NCBI GenBank assembly: GCA_002083475.1
Contig: LWDI01000044.1
Coordinates: 1 to 30,251, forward strand
Direction of reading: 5' to 3'
DNA length: 30,251 nucleotides
DNA from: Proteobacteria bacterium SG_bin5
Lineage (GTDB): Bacteria; Pseudomonadota; Alphaproteobacteria; Sphingomonadales; Sphingomonadaceae
The position numbers were made by a program, and so were the translations under genes. The first letter of the stretch is position 1. Each line of letters opens with the position of its first letter. The notes beneath the pieces are model-generated. The model had not been told where the DNA came from. It ran no database searches and worked only from the letters and a program-made list of their open reading frames with translations. This document shows positions 19,496 to 26,399 of this stretch, piece by piece.

Positions 19496-19519
19496 ACTCC
19501 GCGATCGGTGCCCTAAACG

Positions 19520-19554
19520 CGCCCGTCGGTCCTCCCCTGGACCGACGGGCGTTT
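19520..19554 (+). terminator. Intrinsic terminator of the M16 operon
   Basis: A perfect 13-bp stem (19520-19532 with 19539-19551; left arm CGCCCGTCGGTCC) with a six-base loop, followed by TTT. It lies 24 bp after the stop codon of the 100-aa gene. Confidence 0.85.
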
Positions 19555-19615
19555 CGCGCTTGCTGGCGCGGCGCGCGCGCGCCATGCTCGCCATGAACGA
19601 GCTTGGGAGCGGGCA

Positions 19616-21424
19616 ATGATCGATCGGCGCGAGGTTCTGAAATCGGGCGTGGCGCTGGCGGCGATCGCCGGCCTGCCGCGCGCCGCCCTGGCGCAGGAGC
19701 CGGGCGATGAACTCAGCGCCTTGTTCGACCGGATGTTCGCCGAACAATTGCGCCTGAACCCAGAGGGCGCGACGCAATTGGGGCTCGATACCGGCGCCAA
19801 TGCCGATCTGCGCGGGTTGCTGAGTGACGAAGGGCCGATGGGCCGCCAAGCGGCGCGCGCGCTCACCGCGCGCCACATCGCCCGGCTCGAAGCCTTCAAG
19901 ACCGACGATCTGACGCCCGAGGACAAGCGCAATTACGATGTGGTGCTCTACACCAAGCGCCAGCAATCGGCGGCGCAGCGCTTCGATTTCGGTGGCGCCT
20001 CTTATGGCCGCTCGCCTTATGTCGTCAGCCAATTGACCGGCGCCTATCAATCGACGCCGAGCTTTCTCGACACCAAGCACCCGATCGAAAACGATGCCGA
20101 CGCCGAGGCCTATCTCGCCCGGCTCGGCCAATTCGCCGATCAATTGAACGCGAATAGCGACGATCTGCGCGATCAATCGGCGCGCGGCATCCTGCCCCCC
20201 GATTTCCTGCTCGATCCGACGATCGACCAATTGACCAAGACGACGGTGCCCGCCGATCAGGCGATCGTCGTCACCTCGCTCCAGCGGCGCGCGGCGGCGA
20301 AGAATCTCGATCCGCGCTATGGCGCGCGCGCGGCGCAGCTTTACGGCGCCAAGGTGTTCCCCGCGCTCCAGGCGCAGCTCGATCTGGTCAAGGCGCTGCG
20401 CGCCAAGGCCACGAGCGACGCGGGGGTGTGGAAGATCAAGCAAGGCGCCGAATTTTACGCGGTCGCGCTCGCCGGCACGACGACGACGCGGATGAGCCCC
20501 GAGGAAGTCCATAAATTCGGGCTCGACGAGGCGGCGGCGATCTCCGCGCGGCTCGACGCGCTGCTCAAGGCGCAAGGGATGACCAAGGGCGGGATCGGCG
20601 AACGCGTCGCCGCGCTCTACCGCGATCCGGCGCAACTTTATCCCGATACCGACGAGGGCAAGCGGCAGGCGATCGCTTATTGCAACGATCGCTTGGCGGC
20701 GATCCGCCCGCGCCTGCCGCGCGCGTTCAAGCGGCTGCCGCAATATGCCTTCGAGGTGCGCCGCGTGCCGGTGGAAAACGAGGCGGGCGCCGCCTCGGCC
20801 TATGCCCAGCCGCCCTCACTCGACGGCAAGCGGCCGGGGCTCGTTTATTTCAACCTGCGCGATTCGGCCGAATGGCCCAAATTCTGCCTCGCGACGACGG
20901 TGTTCCACGAAGGCTTGCCGGGGCATCAGTTCGAGGGGGGCTTGGCGCTTTCGAACGCCAAGCTGCCGCTGATCCGCAAGGTCGGCGGCTTTTCGGGCTA
21001 TGGCGAGGGCTGGGCGCTTTATGCCGAGCAATTGGCGGACGAGCTCGGCATGTATGACGATGATCCGCTCGGGCGGATCGGCTATCTGAAGTTCCAGCTG
21101 TTCCGCGCCAATCGCTGCGTGGTCGACACCGGCATCCACCATTTCCGCTGGACCCGCGCGCAAGCGATCGCGCGCTTCGTCGAGCAAGAGGGCGAGGCCC
21201 CGGGCTTCGCCGCGCGCGAAGTCGATCGCTATTGCGCGACGCCGGGCCAGGCGTGCAGCTACAAGATCGGCCATTCGGTATTCGTGAGGCTGCGCGAGGA
21301 GGCCAAGGCGAAGCTGGGGCCGCGCTTCACGCTCGGCGATTTCCACGAGGCGGTGCTGGGGACGGGACGGGTGCCGCTCGAGATTTTGGAGGCGGAGACG
21401 CGGCGGTGGTTGGCGAACGCTTGA
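19616..21424 (+). CDS. Tat-exported DUF885 family protein (putative metallopeptidase)
   Basis: A 602-aa protein of the DUF885 family, which carries a thermolysin-like inverted fold. The N-terminus is a twin-arginine signal (DRREVLKSGVALAAIAGLPRAALAQ), so the protein is probably folded, with its cofactor, before export to the periplasm. The family motif is H431-E432-G-L-P-G-H437 in TVFHEGLPGHQFE, a variant of HExxH that is expected to bind zinc, followed by GEGWALYAEQLADELG, whose Glu residues may supply the third ligand. C-terminal PGQACSYKIGHSVFVRLREEAK is also characteristic. Start ATG 19616 has GGGAG upstream. It stands alone, and downstream lies a repeat-rich gap with a hairpin and T-tract. 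Peptidase activity is inferred from family motifs; the substrate is unknown. Confidence 0.9.
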   Translation: MIDRREVLKSGVALAAIAGLPRAALAQEPGDELSALFDRMFAEQLRLNPEGATQLGLDTGANADLRGLLSDEGPMGRQAARALTARHIARLEAFKTDDLTPEDKRNYDVVLYTKRQQSAAQRFDFGGASYGRSPYVVSQLTGAYQSTPSFLDTKHPIENDADAEAYLARLGQFADQLNANSDDLRDQSARGILPPDFLLDPTIDQLTKTTVPADQAIVVTSLQRRAAAKNLDPRYGARAAQLYGAKVFPALQAQLDLVKALRAKATSDAGVWKIKQGAEFYAVALAGTTTTRMSPEEVHKFGLDEAAAISARLDALLKAQGMTKGGIGERVAALYRDPAQLYPDTDEGKRQAIAYCNDRLAAIRPRLPRAFKRLPQYAFEVRRVPVENEAGAASAYAQPPSLDGKRPGLVYFNLRDSAEWPKFCLATTVFHEGLPGHQFEGGLALSNAKLPLIRKVGGFSGYGEGWALYAEQLADELGMYDDDPLGRIGYLKFQLFRANRCVVDTGIHHFRWTRAQAIARFVEQEGEAPGFAAREVDRYCATPGQACSYKIGHSVFVRLREEAKAKLGPRFTLGDFHEAVLGTGRVPLEILEAETRRWLANA

Positions 21425-21478
21425 GGCCGGGCGAGTGCGCTTGATCGGAGCCATCACCCCGGACTTCAGCGCCCGTTC

Positions 21479-21522
21479 CGTTCGTGCCGAGCTTGTCGAA
21501 GCACGGTCCTTCTTTGCAACGG
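21479..21522. repeat. Intergenic repeat family A, copy 1
   Basis: This 44-bp block (core TTCGTGCCGAGCTTGTCGAA, ending TTCTTTGCAACGG) recurs at 21699-21742 with about five mismatches. I see this kind of GAGCTTGTCGAAG repeat as a recurrent intergenic element of sphingomonads and related alphaproteobacteria. Confidence 0.8.
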
Positions 21523-21575
21523 TCGCGTCGGCGAGCAGGTGACGAGCTTTAGAGCCTGTCGCGATCATGAAGATC

Positions 21576-21671
21576 ACCGTCGCCCCGGACTTGATCCGGG
21601 GTTAGGCTGCCTTGCGACGGTAGAAGAAGAAGCCAAGCCCCGGATCAAGTCCGGGGCGACGGTTTTTTTTT
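21576..21671 (+). terminator. Perfect 26-bp inverted repeat with T-tract (repeat family B); likely terminator of the DUF885 gene
   Basis: Arms at 21576-21601 and 21638-21663 are perfect complements over 26 bp (core CCCCGGATCAAGTCCGGGG is itself nearly palindromic). They are separated by 36 bases and followed by nine T (21663-21671). On the plus strand this can act as a very strong intrinsic terminator. The CCCGGATCAAGTCCGGG core is a recurrent intergenic repeat in sphingomonads, so this looks like a dispersed repeat pair serving as a terminator. Confidence 0.75.
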
Positions 21672-21698
21672 GATCACAGAACGTGATGAAAATAACGC

Positions 21699-21783
21699 CG
21701 TTCGTGCTGAGCCTGTCGAAGCAGCGTTCTTCTTTGCAACGGCCGGGAAGAAAGGACGCCCTCGACAAGCTCAGGGCGAACGA
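21699..21783. repeat. Intergenic repeat family A, copy 2 plus inverted half-copy
   Basis: Copy 2 (21699-21742, core TTCGTGCTGAGCCTGTCGAA) is followed by an inverted partner (21758-21783, containing CTCGACAAGCTCAGGGCGAA). Together they can fold into a long imperfect hairpin. With copy 1 and family B, these repeats account for most of the gene-free stretch 21425-21820; I see no coding potential in the remainder. Confidence 0.75.
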
Positions 21784-21820
21784 CCGTCATCGCCCAACGC
21801 TGAATCTTAGCGAATTACCC

Positions 21821-22174
21821 TCACGCCTTTTCGAGCGTGCATTGCAGCGGGTGCTGGTTTTGCCGGGCGAAGTCGATCACCTGGCTCACCTTGGTCTTGG
21901 CGACTTCATAGGTGAACACGCCGCACACCCCCACGCCTTTTTGGTGGACGTGGAGCATCACCCGCGTCGCTTCCTCGATATTCATGTGGAAGAAGCGTTG
22001 GAGGACCAGCACCACGAATTCCATCGGGGTGTAATCGTCGTTGAGCATCAGCACGCGATAGGGCGTCGGACGCTTGGTGCGCGCGCGGGTGCGGGTGGCA
22101 ACCCCCAGGCCCGGACCTTCGTCTTCGTCGCGGCGCTCGGCCATGGCGACCATCGGAGTCGTTGCTGATGTCAT
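21821..22174 (-). CDS. clpS: ATP-dependent Clp protease adaptor ClpS
   Basis: A ClpS adaptor (up to 117 aa) that binds ClpA and delivers N-degron substrates to ClpAP. After a charged, disordered N-terminal extension (AERRDEDEGPG) comes the fold with RPTPYRVLMLNDDYTPMEFV (N-end-rule pocket residues N, D, D), the helix VLQRFFHMNIEEATRVMLHVHQKG and GVCGVFTYEVAKTKVSQV, ending in HPLQCTLEKA. ATGs at 22174, 22153 and 22144 are all possible and none has a clear ribosome-binding site. I give the longest; MAERRDEDE from 22144 would be a typical ClpS start. clpA is not adjacent in this window. A CTTG...CCTATTT element upstream may make it heat-inducible. Confidence 0.95.
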   Translation of the reverse strand: MTSATTPMVAMAERRDEDEGPGLGVATRTRARTKRPTPYRVLMLNDDYTPMEFVVLVLQRFFHMNIEEATRVMLHVHQKGVGVCGVFTYEVAKTKVSQVIDFARQNQHPLQCTLEKA

Positions 22175-22184
22175 GGAGCGTGAA

Positions 22185-22214
22185 AAATAGGGCAGGCGGC
22201 CCCTCGCCCGCAAG
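22185..22214 (-). promoter_or_regulatory. Possible RpoH-type promoter of clpS
   Basis: On the minus strand, CTTG (22214-22211) is followed by CCTATTT (22191-22185), a perfect match to CYTATNT. The spacer is 19 bp, one or two longer than the usual 17-18. If real, transcription starts within a few bases of the 22174 ATG, which would favour one of the later start codons. Confidence 0.35.
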
Positions 22215-22293
22215 AGGTTCGATGAGAAATCGCCCCGCCCCCGCACGCCAGCGGACTTGCGCCGCGCCCCGCGCCCCGTGCATTTGAGGCGCG

Positions 22294-24024
22294 ATGGTGT
22301 TCGTTCTGCTCGACGATGCGCGGCCCGGGGGCGCGGCGCCGCAGCTCTATGCCGAGCCGCGGCGCGTGATCGAGGCCCAGCTGCTCGCCGAGGTCCGTCC
22401 CGCGCTCGATCGTGTCGCCGAAGCGGTGGCGGCGGGCGCGCACGCGGCGGGGTTCATCGCTTATGAGGCGGCGCCGGCCTTCGAGCCCGCGCTCGCGCCG
22501 CTGCCCTCCGCGCCGGGGGTGCCCTTGCTCTGGTTCGGCCTGTTCGACGCCCCTACCCCCTTCGACCTAGCTCGATTGCCCGACCCCGCGAGCGCTTGGG
22601 CGGGCGCGCCCGAACCGATGATTGACCGCGCGCGCTATGAAGCGCGCCTCGCCGCGCTCGCCGCGCTGATCCACGCGGGCGATCTCTATCAGGGCAATCT
22701 CACTTATCAGGCGCGGGTGCCGGTGGCGGGCGATTTGTTCGAGCTCTACGCCCGGCTGCGCGCCGCCGAGGCGGGCTATGGCGCCTTCATCGACACGGGC
22801 GACCTGCGCATCGCCTCGCTCTCGCCCGAGCTGTTCGTGGCGCTCGATGGCGACGCGCTCAGCTGCCGGCCGATGAAGGGCACCGCGCGCCGCCTTGCCG
22901 AGCCCCTGGCCGACGCCGCCGCCGCGCGCGCGCTCGCCGCCGATCCCAAGCAGCGCGCCGAAAATCTGATGATCGTCGATCTGATGCGCAACGATCTCGC
23001 GCGCGTCGCGGTGCCCGGCTCGGTGAAAGTGCCCGAGCTGTTCGCGGTCGAAACCTATCCCACGGTCCATCAAATGACCTCGACCGTCACCGCGCGCCGC
23101 GCGCCCGGGCGCGACTGGCGCGACGTGCTCGCCGCGCTTTTCCCCTGCGGCTCGATCACCGGCGCGCCCAAGCTGCGCGCGATCGAGGCGCTCGCGGCGA
23201 TCGAGGGGCGGCCGCGCGGCGTTTATACCGGCGCGATCGGCCATGTCGCGCCCTCGGGCGACGCCTGTTTCAGCGTCGCGATCCGCACCCTCGTCGAACA
23301 GGGGGGGCAGGTGACCTTGGGGCTCGGCTCGGGGATCGTCGCCGATTCGCGCGCCGAGCCCGAATGGCGCGAAACGCGCGACAAGGCAGCGTTCGTCACC
23401 GCCGGCGCGCCGCGCTTCGATCTGATCGAGACGATGGCGTTCGATCCCGCGCATGGCGTGCCGCTGATCGAGCGGCATCTGGCGCGGATGAAGGCGAGCG
23501 CCGCCGCGCTCGGCTTCGCCTTCGATCGCCACGCCGCGCGCAACGAGCTGCAGGCGGCGACCTTTCGGCTCGGAGGCCCCAGCCGGGTGCGGCTGTTGCT
23601 CGCGCGGTCGGGGGCGATCGCGATCGAAACCGCGCCGCTGCCCCCCGCCCCCGCCGAGGCGCGCGTCGCGCTCGCCCCGCATCCGCTCGCGCCCGCCGAT
23701 TATCGCCGCGCCCATAAGACCAGCGACCGCGCCGCCTGGGAGCGCGGCCGCGTCGCGGGGGCGTTCGAGACGCTTTATGTCGACGCCGACGGCCGCCTCG
23801 CCGAGGGAAGCTTCACCTCGGTCTTCGTGTCGCGCGGCGAGCTGCTGCTCACCCCGCCGCTGCCGCGCGTGCTACCGGGCGTGCTGCGCGCCGAGCTGAT
23901 CGCGAGCGGGCGCGCGCGCGAGGCCGAACTCACGCCGGCCGATCTCGCCGATGGCTTCTTCATCGGCAACGCGCTGCGCGGCCTGATCCCCGCGCGGTTG
24001 CTTGAGGGGACGGGAGCGCTATAG
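22294..24024 (+). CDS. pabB: Fused aminodeoxychorismate synthase component I and aminodeoxychorismate lyase (PabB-PabC)
   Basis: A 576-aa bifunctional enzyme of p-aminobenzoate synthesis for folate. Residues 1 to about 370 are a PabB chorismate-binding domain: GDLYQGNLTYQ, then PMKGTARR with K195 (Lys here marks aminodeoxychorismate synthase; anthranilate synthases have Ala), ENLMIVDLMRNDLARVAVPGSV, FPCGSITGAPKLRAIEAL, GRPRGVYTGAIG and LGLGSGIVADS. From about residue 385 there is a class-IV aminotransferase (PabC, 4-amino-4-deoxychorismate lyase) with FDLIETMAFDP, K475 in RAHKTSDR as the PLP lysine, and GRLAEGSFTSVFV. The glutaminase subunit PabA is not in the window. It is divergent from clpS. 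The next gene starts 23 bp downstream, suggesting co-transcription. Confidence 0.95.
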   Translation: MVFVLLDDARPGGAAPQLYAEPRRVIEAQLLAEVRPALDRVAEAVAAGAHAAGFIAYEAAPAFEPALAPLPSAPGVPLLWFGLFDAPTPFDLARLPDPASAWAGAPEPMIDRARYEARLAALAALIHAGDLYQGNLTYQARVPVAGDLFELYARLRAAEAGYGAFIDTGDLRIASLSPELFVALDGDALSCRPMKGTARRLAEPLADAAAARALAADPKQRAENLMIVDLMRNDLARVAVPGSVKVPELFAVETYPTVHQMTSTVTARRAPGRDWRDVLAALFPCGSITGAPKLRAIEALAAIEGRPRGVYTGAIGHVAPSGDACFSVAIRTLVEQGGQVTLGLGSGIVADSRAEPEWRETRDKAAFVTAGAPRFDLIETMAFDPAHGVPLIERHLARMKASAAALGFAFDRHAARNELQAATFRLGGPSRVRLLLARSGAIAIETAPLPPAPAEARVALAPHPLAPADYRRAHKTSDRAAWERGRVAGAFETLYVDADGRLAEGSFTSVFVSRGELLLTPPLPRVLPGVLRAELIASGRAREAELTPADLADGFFIGNALRGLIPARLLEGTGAL

Positions 24025-24047
24025 CTCCACGGCTGAAAGGAACCCCG

Positions 24048-25247
24048 ATGCAGCCATCCGCCGCGCTCGCGCGCATCAAGCCCTCGCCCACGCTCGCGGT
24101 CAGCGCGCGCGCGGCGGCGCTGAAGAGCGAGGGGGTCGACGTGATCTCGCTCGGCGCGGGCGAACCCGATTTCGACACGCCCGATTTCATCAAGGACGCC
24201 GCGATCGAGGCGATGCGCGCGGGGCAAACCAAATATACCGAGGTCGACGGCACCCCCGCGCTGAAGGCGGCGATCGCCGAGAAGTTCAAGCGCGACAATG
24301 GGCTCGATTATGCCCCCTCGCAGATCAGCGTGAACGTCGGCGGCAAGCACACCTTGTTCAACGCGATGGTCGCGACGCTCGATCCGGGCGACGAAGTGAT
24401 CGTCCCCGCGCCTTATTGGGTGAGCTATCCCGACGTCGTGCTGTTCGCGGGCGGCACGCCGGTGGTGGTGCCGGCGGGGCCGAACCAGCGCTATAAGCTG
24501 CTTCCCGAACAGCTCGAGGCGGCGATCACCCCGCGCACCAAATGGCTGATCCTCAATTCGCCGAGCAACCCGACCGGCGCGGCGTATAGCGCCGACGAAC
24601 TCCGCGCGCTGGGCGAGGTGCTGCTGCGCCACCCGCACGTCTGGGTGTTCGCCGACGATATGTATGAGCATATCGTCTATGATGGTTTCGCCTTCGCCAC
24701 CATCGCGGCGGTGGTGCCCGAACTTTACGCGCGCACGCTCACCGTGAACGGCTGTTCCAAGGCCTATGCGATGACCGGGTGGCGGATCGGCTTCGCGGGC
24801 GGGGCGGAATGGCTGATCAAGGCGATGGCCAAGCTCCAGTCGCAATCGACCTCCAACCCCTGTTCGATCGCGCAAGCCGCCGCCGTCGCCGCGCTCACCG
24901 GCGACCAGGGCTTTCTCGCCGAGCGCGCCGCCGTTTTTCAGGCGCGGCGCGATCTGGTGGTCGCCGCGCTCGATGCAACCCCGGGGCTGTGCTGCCCGCG
25001 GCCCGAGGGCGCTTTTTATGTCTATCCCGATTGCTCGGGGCTGATCGGCAAGACCACGCCCCAAGGCCAGCGGCTCGACGACGATCAGGCGATCGCCGCT
25101 TATCTGCTCGAATCGGCGCGCGTCGCGGTGGTGCCGGGGGCGGCGTTCGGCCTCTCCCCCGCCATGCGGCTTTCCTATGCGACCAGCACCGAGGCGCTGA
25201 GCGAAGCCTGCCGCCGCATCCATGAGGCCTGCGCCGCCGTAGCTTGA
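24048..25247 (+). CDS. Class I pyridoxal-phosphate aminotransferase, aspartate-aminotransferase type (subgroup I-gamma)
   Basis: A 399-aa cytosolic fold-type I aminotransferase, most likely aspartate transaminase (L-aspartate + 2-oxoglutarate to oxaloacetate + L-glutamate), possibly also accepting prephenate or aromatic acids. Motifs: VISLGAGEPDFDTPDFIKDAA, TKYTEVDGTPALKAAIAEKF, PAPYWVSYPDV, LNSPSNPTGAAYS (PLP-binding Asn), FADDMYEHIVYDG, then the Schiff-base lysine K238 in NGCSKAYAMTGWRIGF, and C-terminal RLSYATSTEAL with the substrate-carboxylate Arg. AAAGGAA at 24036-24042 precedes ATG 24048 by five bases. The 23-bp gap behind pabBC suggests one transcript. Sequence alone does not settle whether Asp or prephenate is the main substrate. 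Confidence 0.93.
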   Translation: MQPSAALARIKPSPTLAVSARAAALKSEGVDVISLGAGEPDFDTPDFIKDAAIEAMRAGQTKYTEVDGTPALKAAIAEKFKRDNGLDYAPSQISVNVGGKHTLFNAMVATLDPGDEVIVPAPYWVSYPDVVLFAGGTPVVVPAGPNQRYKLLPEQLEAAITPRTKWLILNSPSNPTGAAYSADELRALGEVLLRHPHVWVFADDMYEHIVYDGFAFATIAAVVPELYARTLTVNGCSKAYAMTGWRIGFAGGAEWLIKAMAKLQSQSTSNPCSIAQAAAVAALTGDQGFLAERAAVFQARRDLVVAALDATPGLCCPRPEGAFYVYPDCSGLIGKTTPQGQRLDDDQAIAAYLLESARVAVVPGAAFGLSPAMRLSYATSTEALSEACRRIHEACAAVA

Positions 25248-25257
25248 GCGCGCGGAC

Positions 25258-25316
25258 GGGGCAGCTTGCCCCATCGGGATTGATGCGGATTGTGGAAACG
25301 GTGCGTTACCGTTTCC
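25258..25316. terminator. Two small hairpins after the aminotransferase gene
   Basis: GGGGCA (25258-25263) with TGCCCC (25267-25272) has a three-base loop. GGAAACGGT (25294-25302) with ACCGTTTCC (25308-25316) has a five-base loop and perfect 9-bp arms. Neither has a strong T-tract (only CTTGTTT further on). They may be a weak terminator for the aminotransferase, or operators for the following small gene. Confidence 0.4.
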
Positions 25317-25410
25317 GCTATCTTGTTTCAGCACCGTTCATCCCGATTTCAGGCGCGAAAGGGTAGCGGCACGGCGAGGCCGGTCGCGGCACGGATCGAA
25401 GGTGAAGGAC

Positions 25411-25551
25411 ATGATCAAGCTGTTGAAGTCGGCGCTGCTGTGGCAGATCACGGCGGGGTTCGCGCTGGGAACGATCGGGATGGTCGCGTTTCAACCCGCC
25501 GACGCGAGCAGCATCGCCGCGCGGCTGATCCACGTCGCGCCGCAGCGCTGA
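25411..25551 (+). CDS. 46-residue single-pass membrane microprotein
   Basis: A short frame starting MIKLLKSALLWQITAGFALG and ending in LIHVAPQR. A basic N-terminus precedes one hydrophobic segment (about residues 8-27, LLWQITAGFALGTIGMVAF), then a short amphipathic tail with terminal Arg. The ribosome-binding site is good: GAAGG at 25398-25402, eight bases before ATG, with a second GAAGG closer in. Codon third positions are G/C-rich as in neighbouring real genes. It lies 80 bp before msrA on the same strand, so the two may share a promoter. I do not recognise a family. Topology would be N-in with a short periplasmic tail, or an uncleaved signal anchor. The main doubt is its small size. Confidence 0.6.
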   Translation: MIKLLKSALLWQITAGFALGTIGMVAFQPADASSIAARLIHVAPQR

Positions 25552-25631
25552 AATTTTCCGGCCCCGCGCGTAACCGTTCTCCGCGCGGGCTCGTATGAAG
25601 CGTCGGGAGACGCTAATCGTAGAGGACGGAC

Positions 25632-26297
25632 ATGCTGAAGACCATCGCCCCCGCCGCCGCCATTTTGGTGGGCGGCGTTTTCGCCTTGGGGCTGATCACC
25701 CCGCCCGCGAGCGCCGAGCGCGCGGTGCCCATTCCCGCCCCCGCGCACGACATGCCCGCCGCCAAGGGACTGCAAACGGCGGTGTTCGCCGGCGGCTGCT
25801 TCTGGGGGATGGAAGCCGTTTTCGAACAAGTGAAGGGCGTGCAATCGGTGACGAGCGGCTATGCCGGCGGCACGGCGGCGACCGCCAATTACGAAGCCGT
25901 CAGCTCCGAGACCACCGGCCATGCCGAGGCGATCAAAATCACTTATGATCCCGCGCGCGTGAGCTATGGCACCTTGCTGCGCGTCTATTTCTCGGTCGCG
26001 CACGATCCGACCCAGCTCGACCGCCAGGGGCCGGACAGCGGCCCCAGCTATCGCTCGGCGATTTTCCCGCAAAACGCGCAGCAGCGCGCGGTGGCGGCGG
26101 CCTATATCGCGCAGCTGAAAAAGGCCAATCCGTTCGGCGCGCCGATCGTGACCCGGCTCGAGACCGGGCAATTCTATCCGGCGGAAGGCTATCACCAGGA
26201 TTTCTTCCGGCGGAACCCGGCGCATCCCTATATCGTCCATTGGGACAAGCCCAAGGTCGCCGCCTTCCGCGCCGCCTTCCCCACGCTCGCGCGCTGA
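25632..26297 (+). CDS. msrA: Exported peptide-methionine (S)-S-oxide reductase MsrA, one-cysteine type
   Basis: A 221-aa MsrA that reduces methionine-S-sulfoxide in proteins. A signal peptide (MLKTIAPAAAILVGGVFALG, cleavage near PASA) places it in the periplasm. The catalytic motif is GGC56FWGMEAVFEQVKGV, followed by TSGYAGG, NYEAVSSETTGHAEAIKITYDP, the substrate pocket YHQDFFRRNPAHPYI, and C-terminal KVAAFR. Length without the signal is standard for a single MsrA domain. C56 is the only cysteine in the protein, so the resolving cysteines of two- and three-Cys MsrA enzymes are absent and regeneration must use an external thiol partner. Start ATG 25632 follows AGAGGA at 25621-25626. No msrB is adjacent. 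It converges on flagellin, with hairpins between. Confidence 0.95.
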   Translation: MLKTIAPAAAILVGGVFALGLITPPASAERAVPIPAPAHDMPAAKGLQTAVFAGGCFWGMEAVFEQVKGVQSVTSGYAGGTAATANYEAVSSETTGHAEAIKITYDPARVSYGTLLRVYFSVAHDPTQLDRQGPDSGPSYRSAIFPQNAQQRAVAAAYIAQLKKANPFGAPIVTRLETGQFYPAEGYHQDFFRRNPAHPYIVHWDKPKVAAFRAAFPTLAR

Positions 26298-26313
26298 GCC
26301 GCGCCGAAATGAA

Positions 26314-26390
26314 ACCCCGGCCGAACGCGTGAGCGCTCGACCGGGGTCTGATGGATCGCCCCGGCGCCGATGGGGGGAAGCGCGCCGGGG
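26314..26390 (-). terminator. Two hairpins between msrA and flagellin; terminator of flagellin
   Basis: The pair 26314-26328 / 26333-26347 forms a 15-bp stem with a four-base loop. Read from the minus strand, the two non-complementary positions become G-U wobbles, whereas on the plus strand they are A-C mismatches; TTCATTTC follows on the minus side. This points to the flagellin transcript. A second stem, CCCCGGCGC (26359-26367) with GCGCCGGGG (26382-26390), lies closer to the flagellin stop codon. Confidence 0.7.
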
Positions 26391-26399
26391 ACGAAGCCG

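Noticed and set aside
21425..21820. CRISPR array
   Set aside because: Repeats are few, of two unrelated families, irregularly spaced and partly inverted; there are no regular spacers and no cas genes.
25294..25316. General-stress (EcfG-type) promoter at GGAAAC...CGTT
   Set aside because: The spacing between GGAA and CGTT is far shorter than the required 16-17 bp; the sequence is better described as a perfect hairpin.
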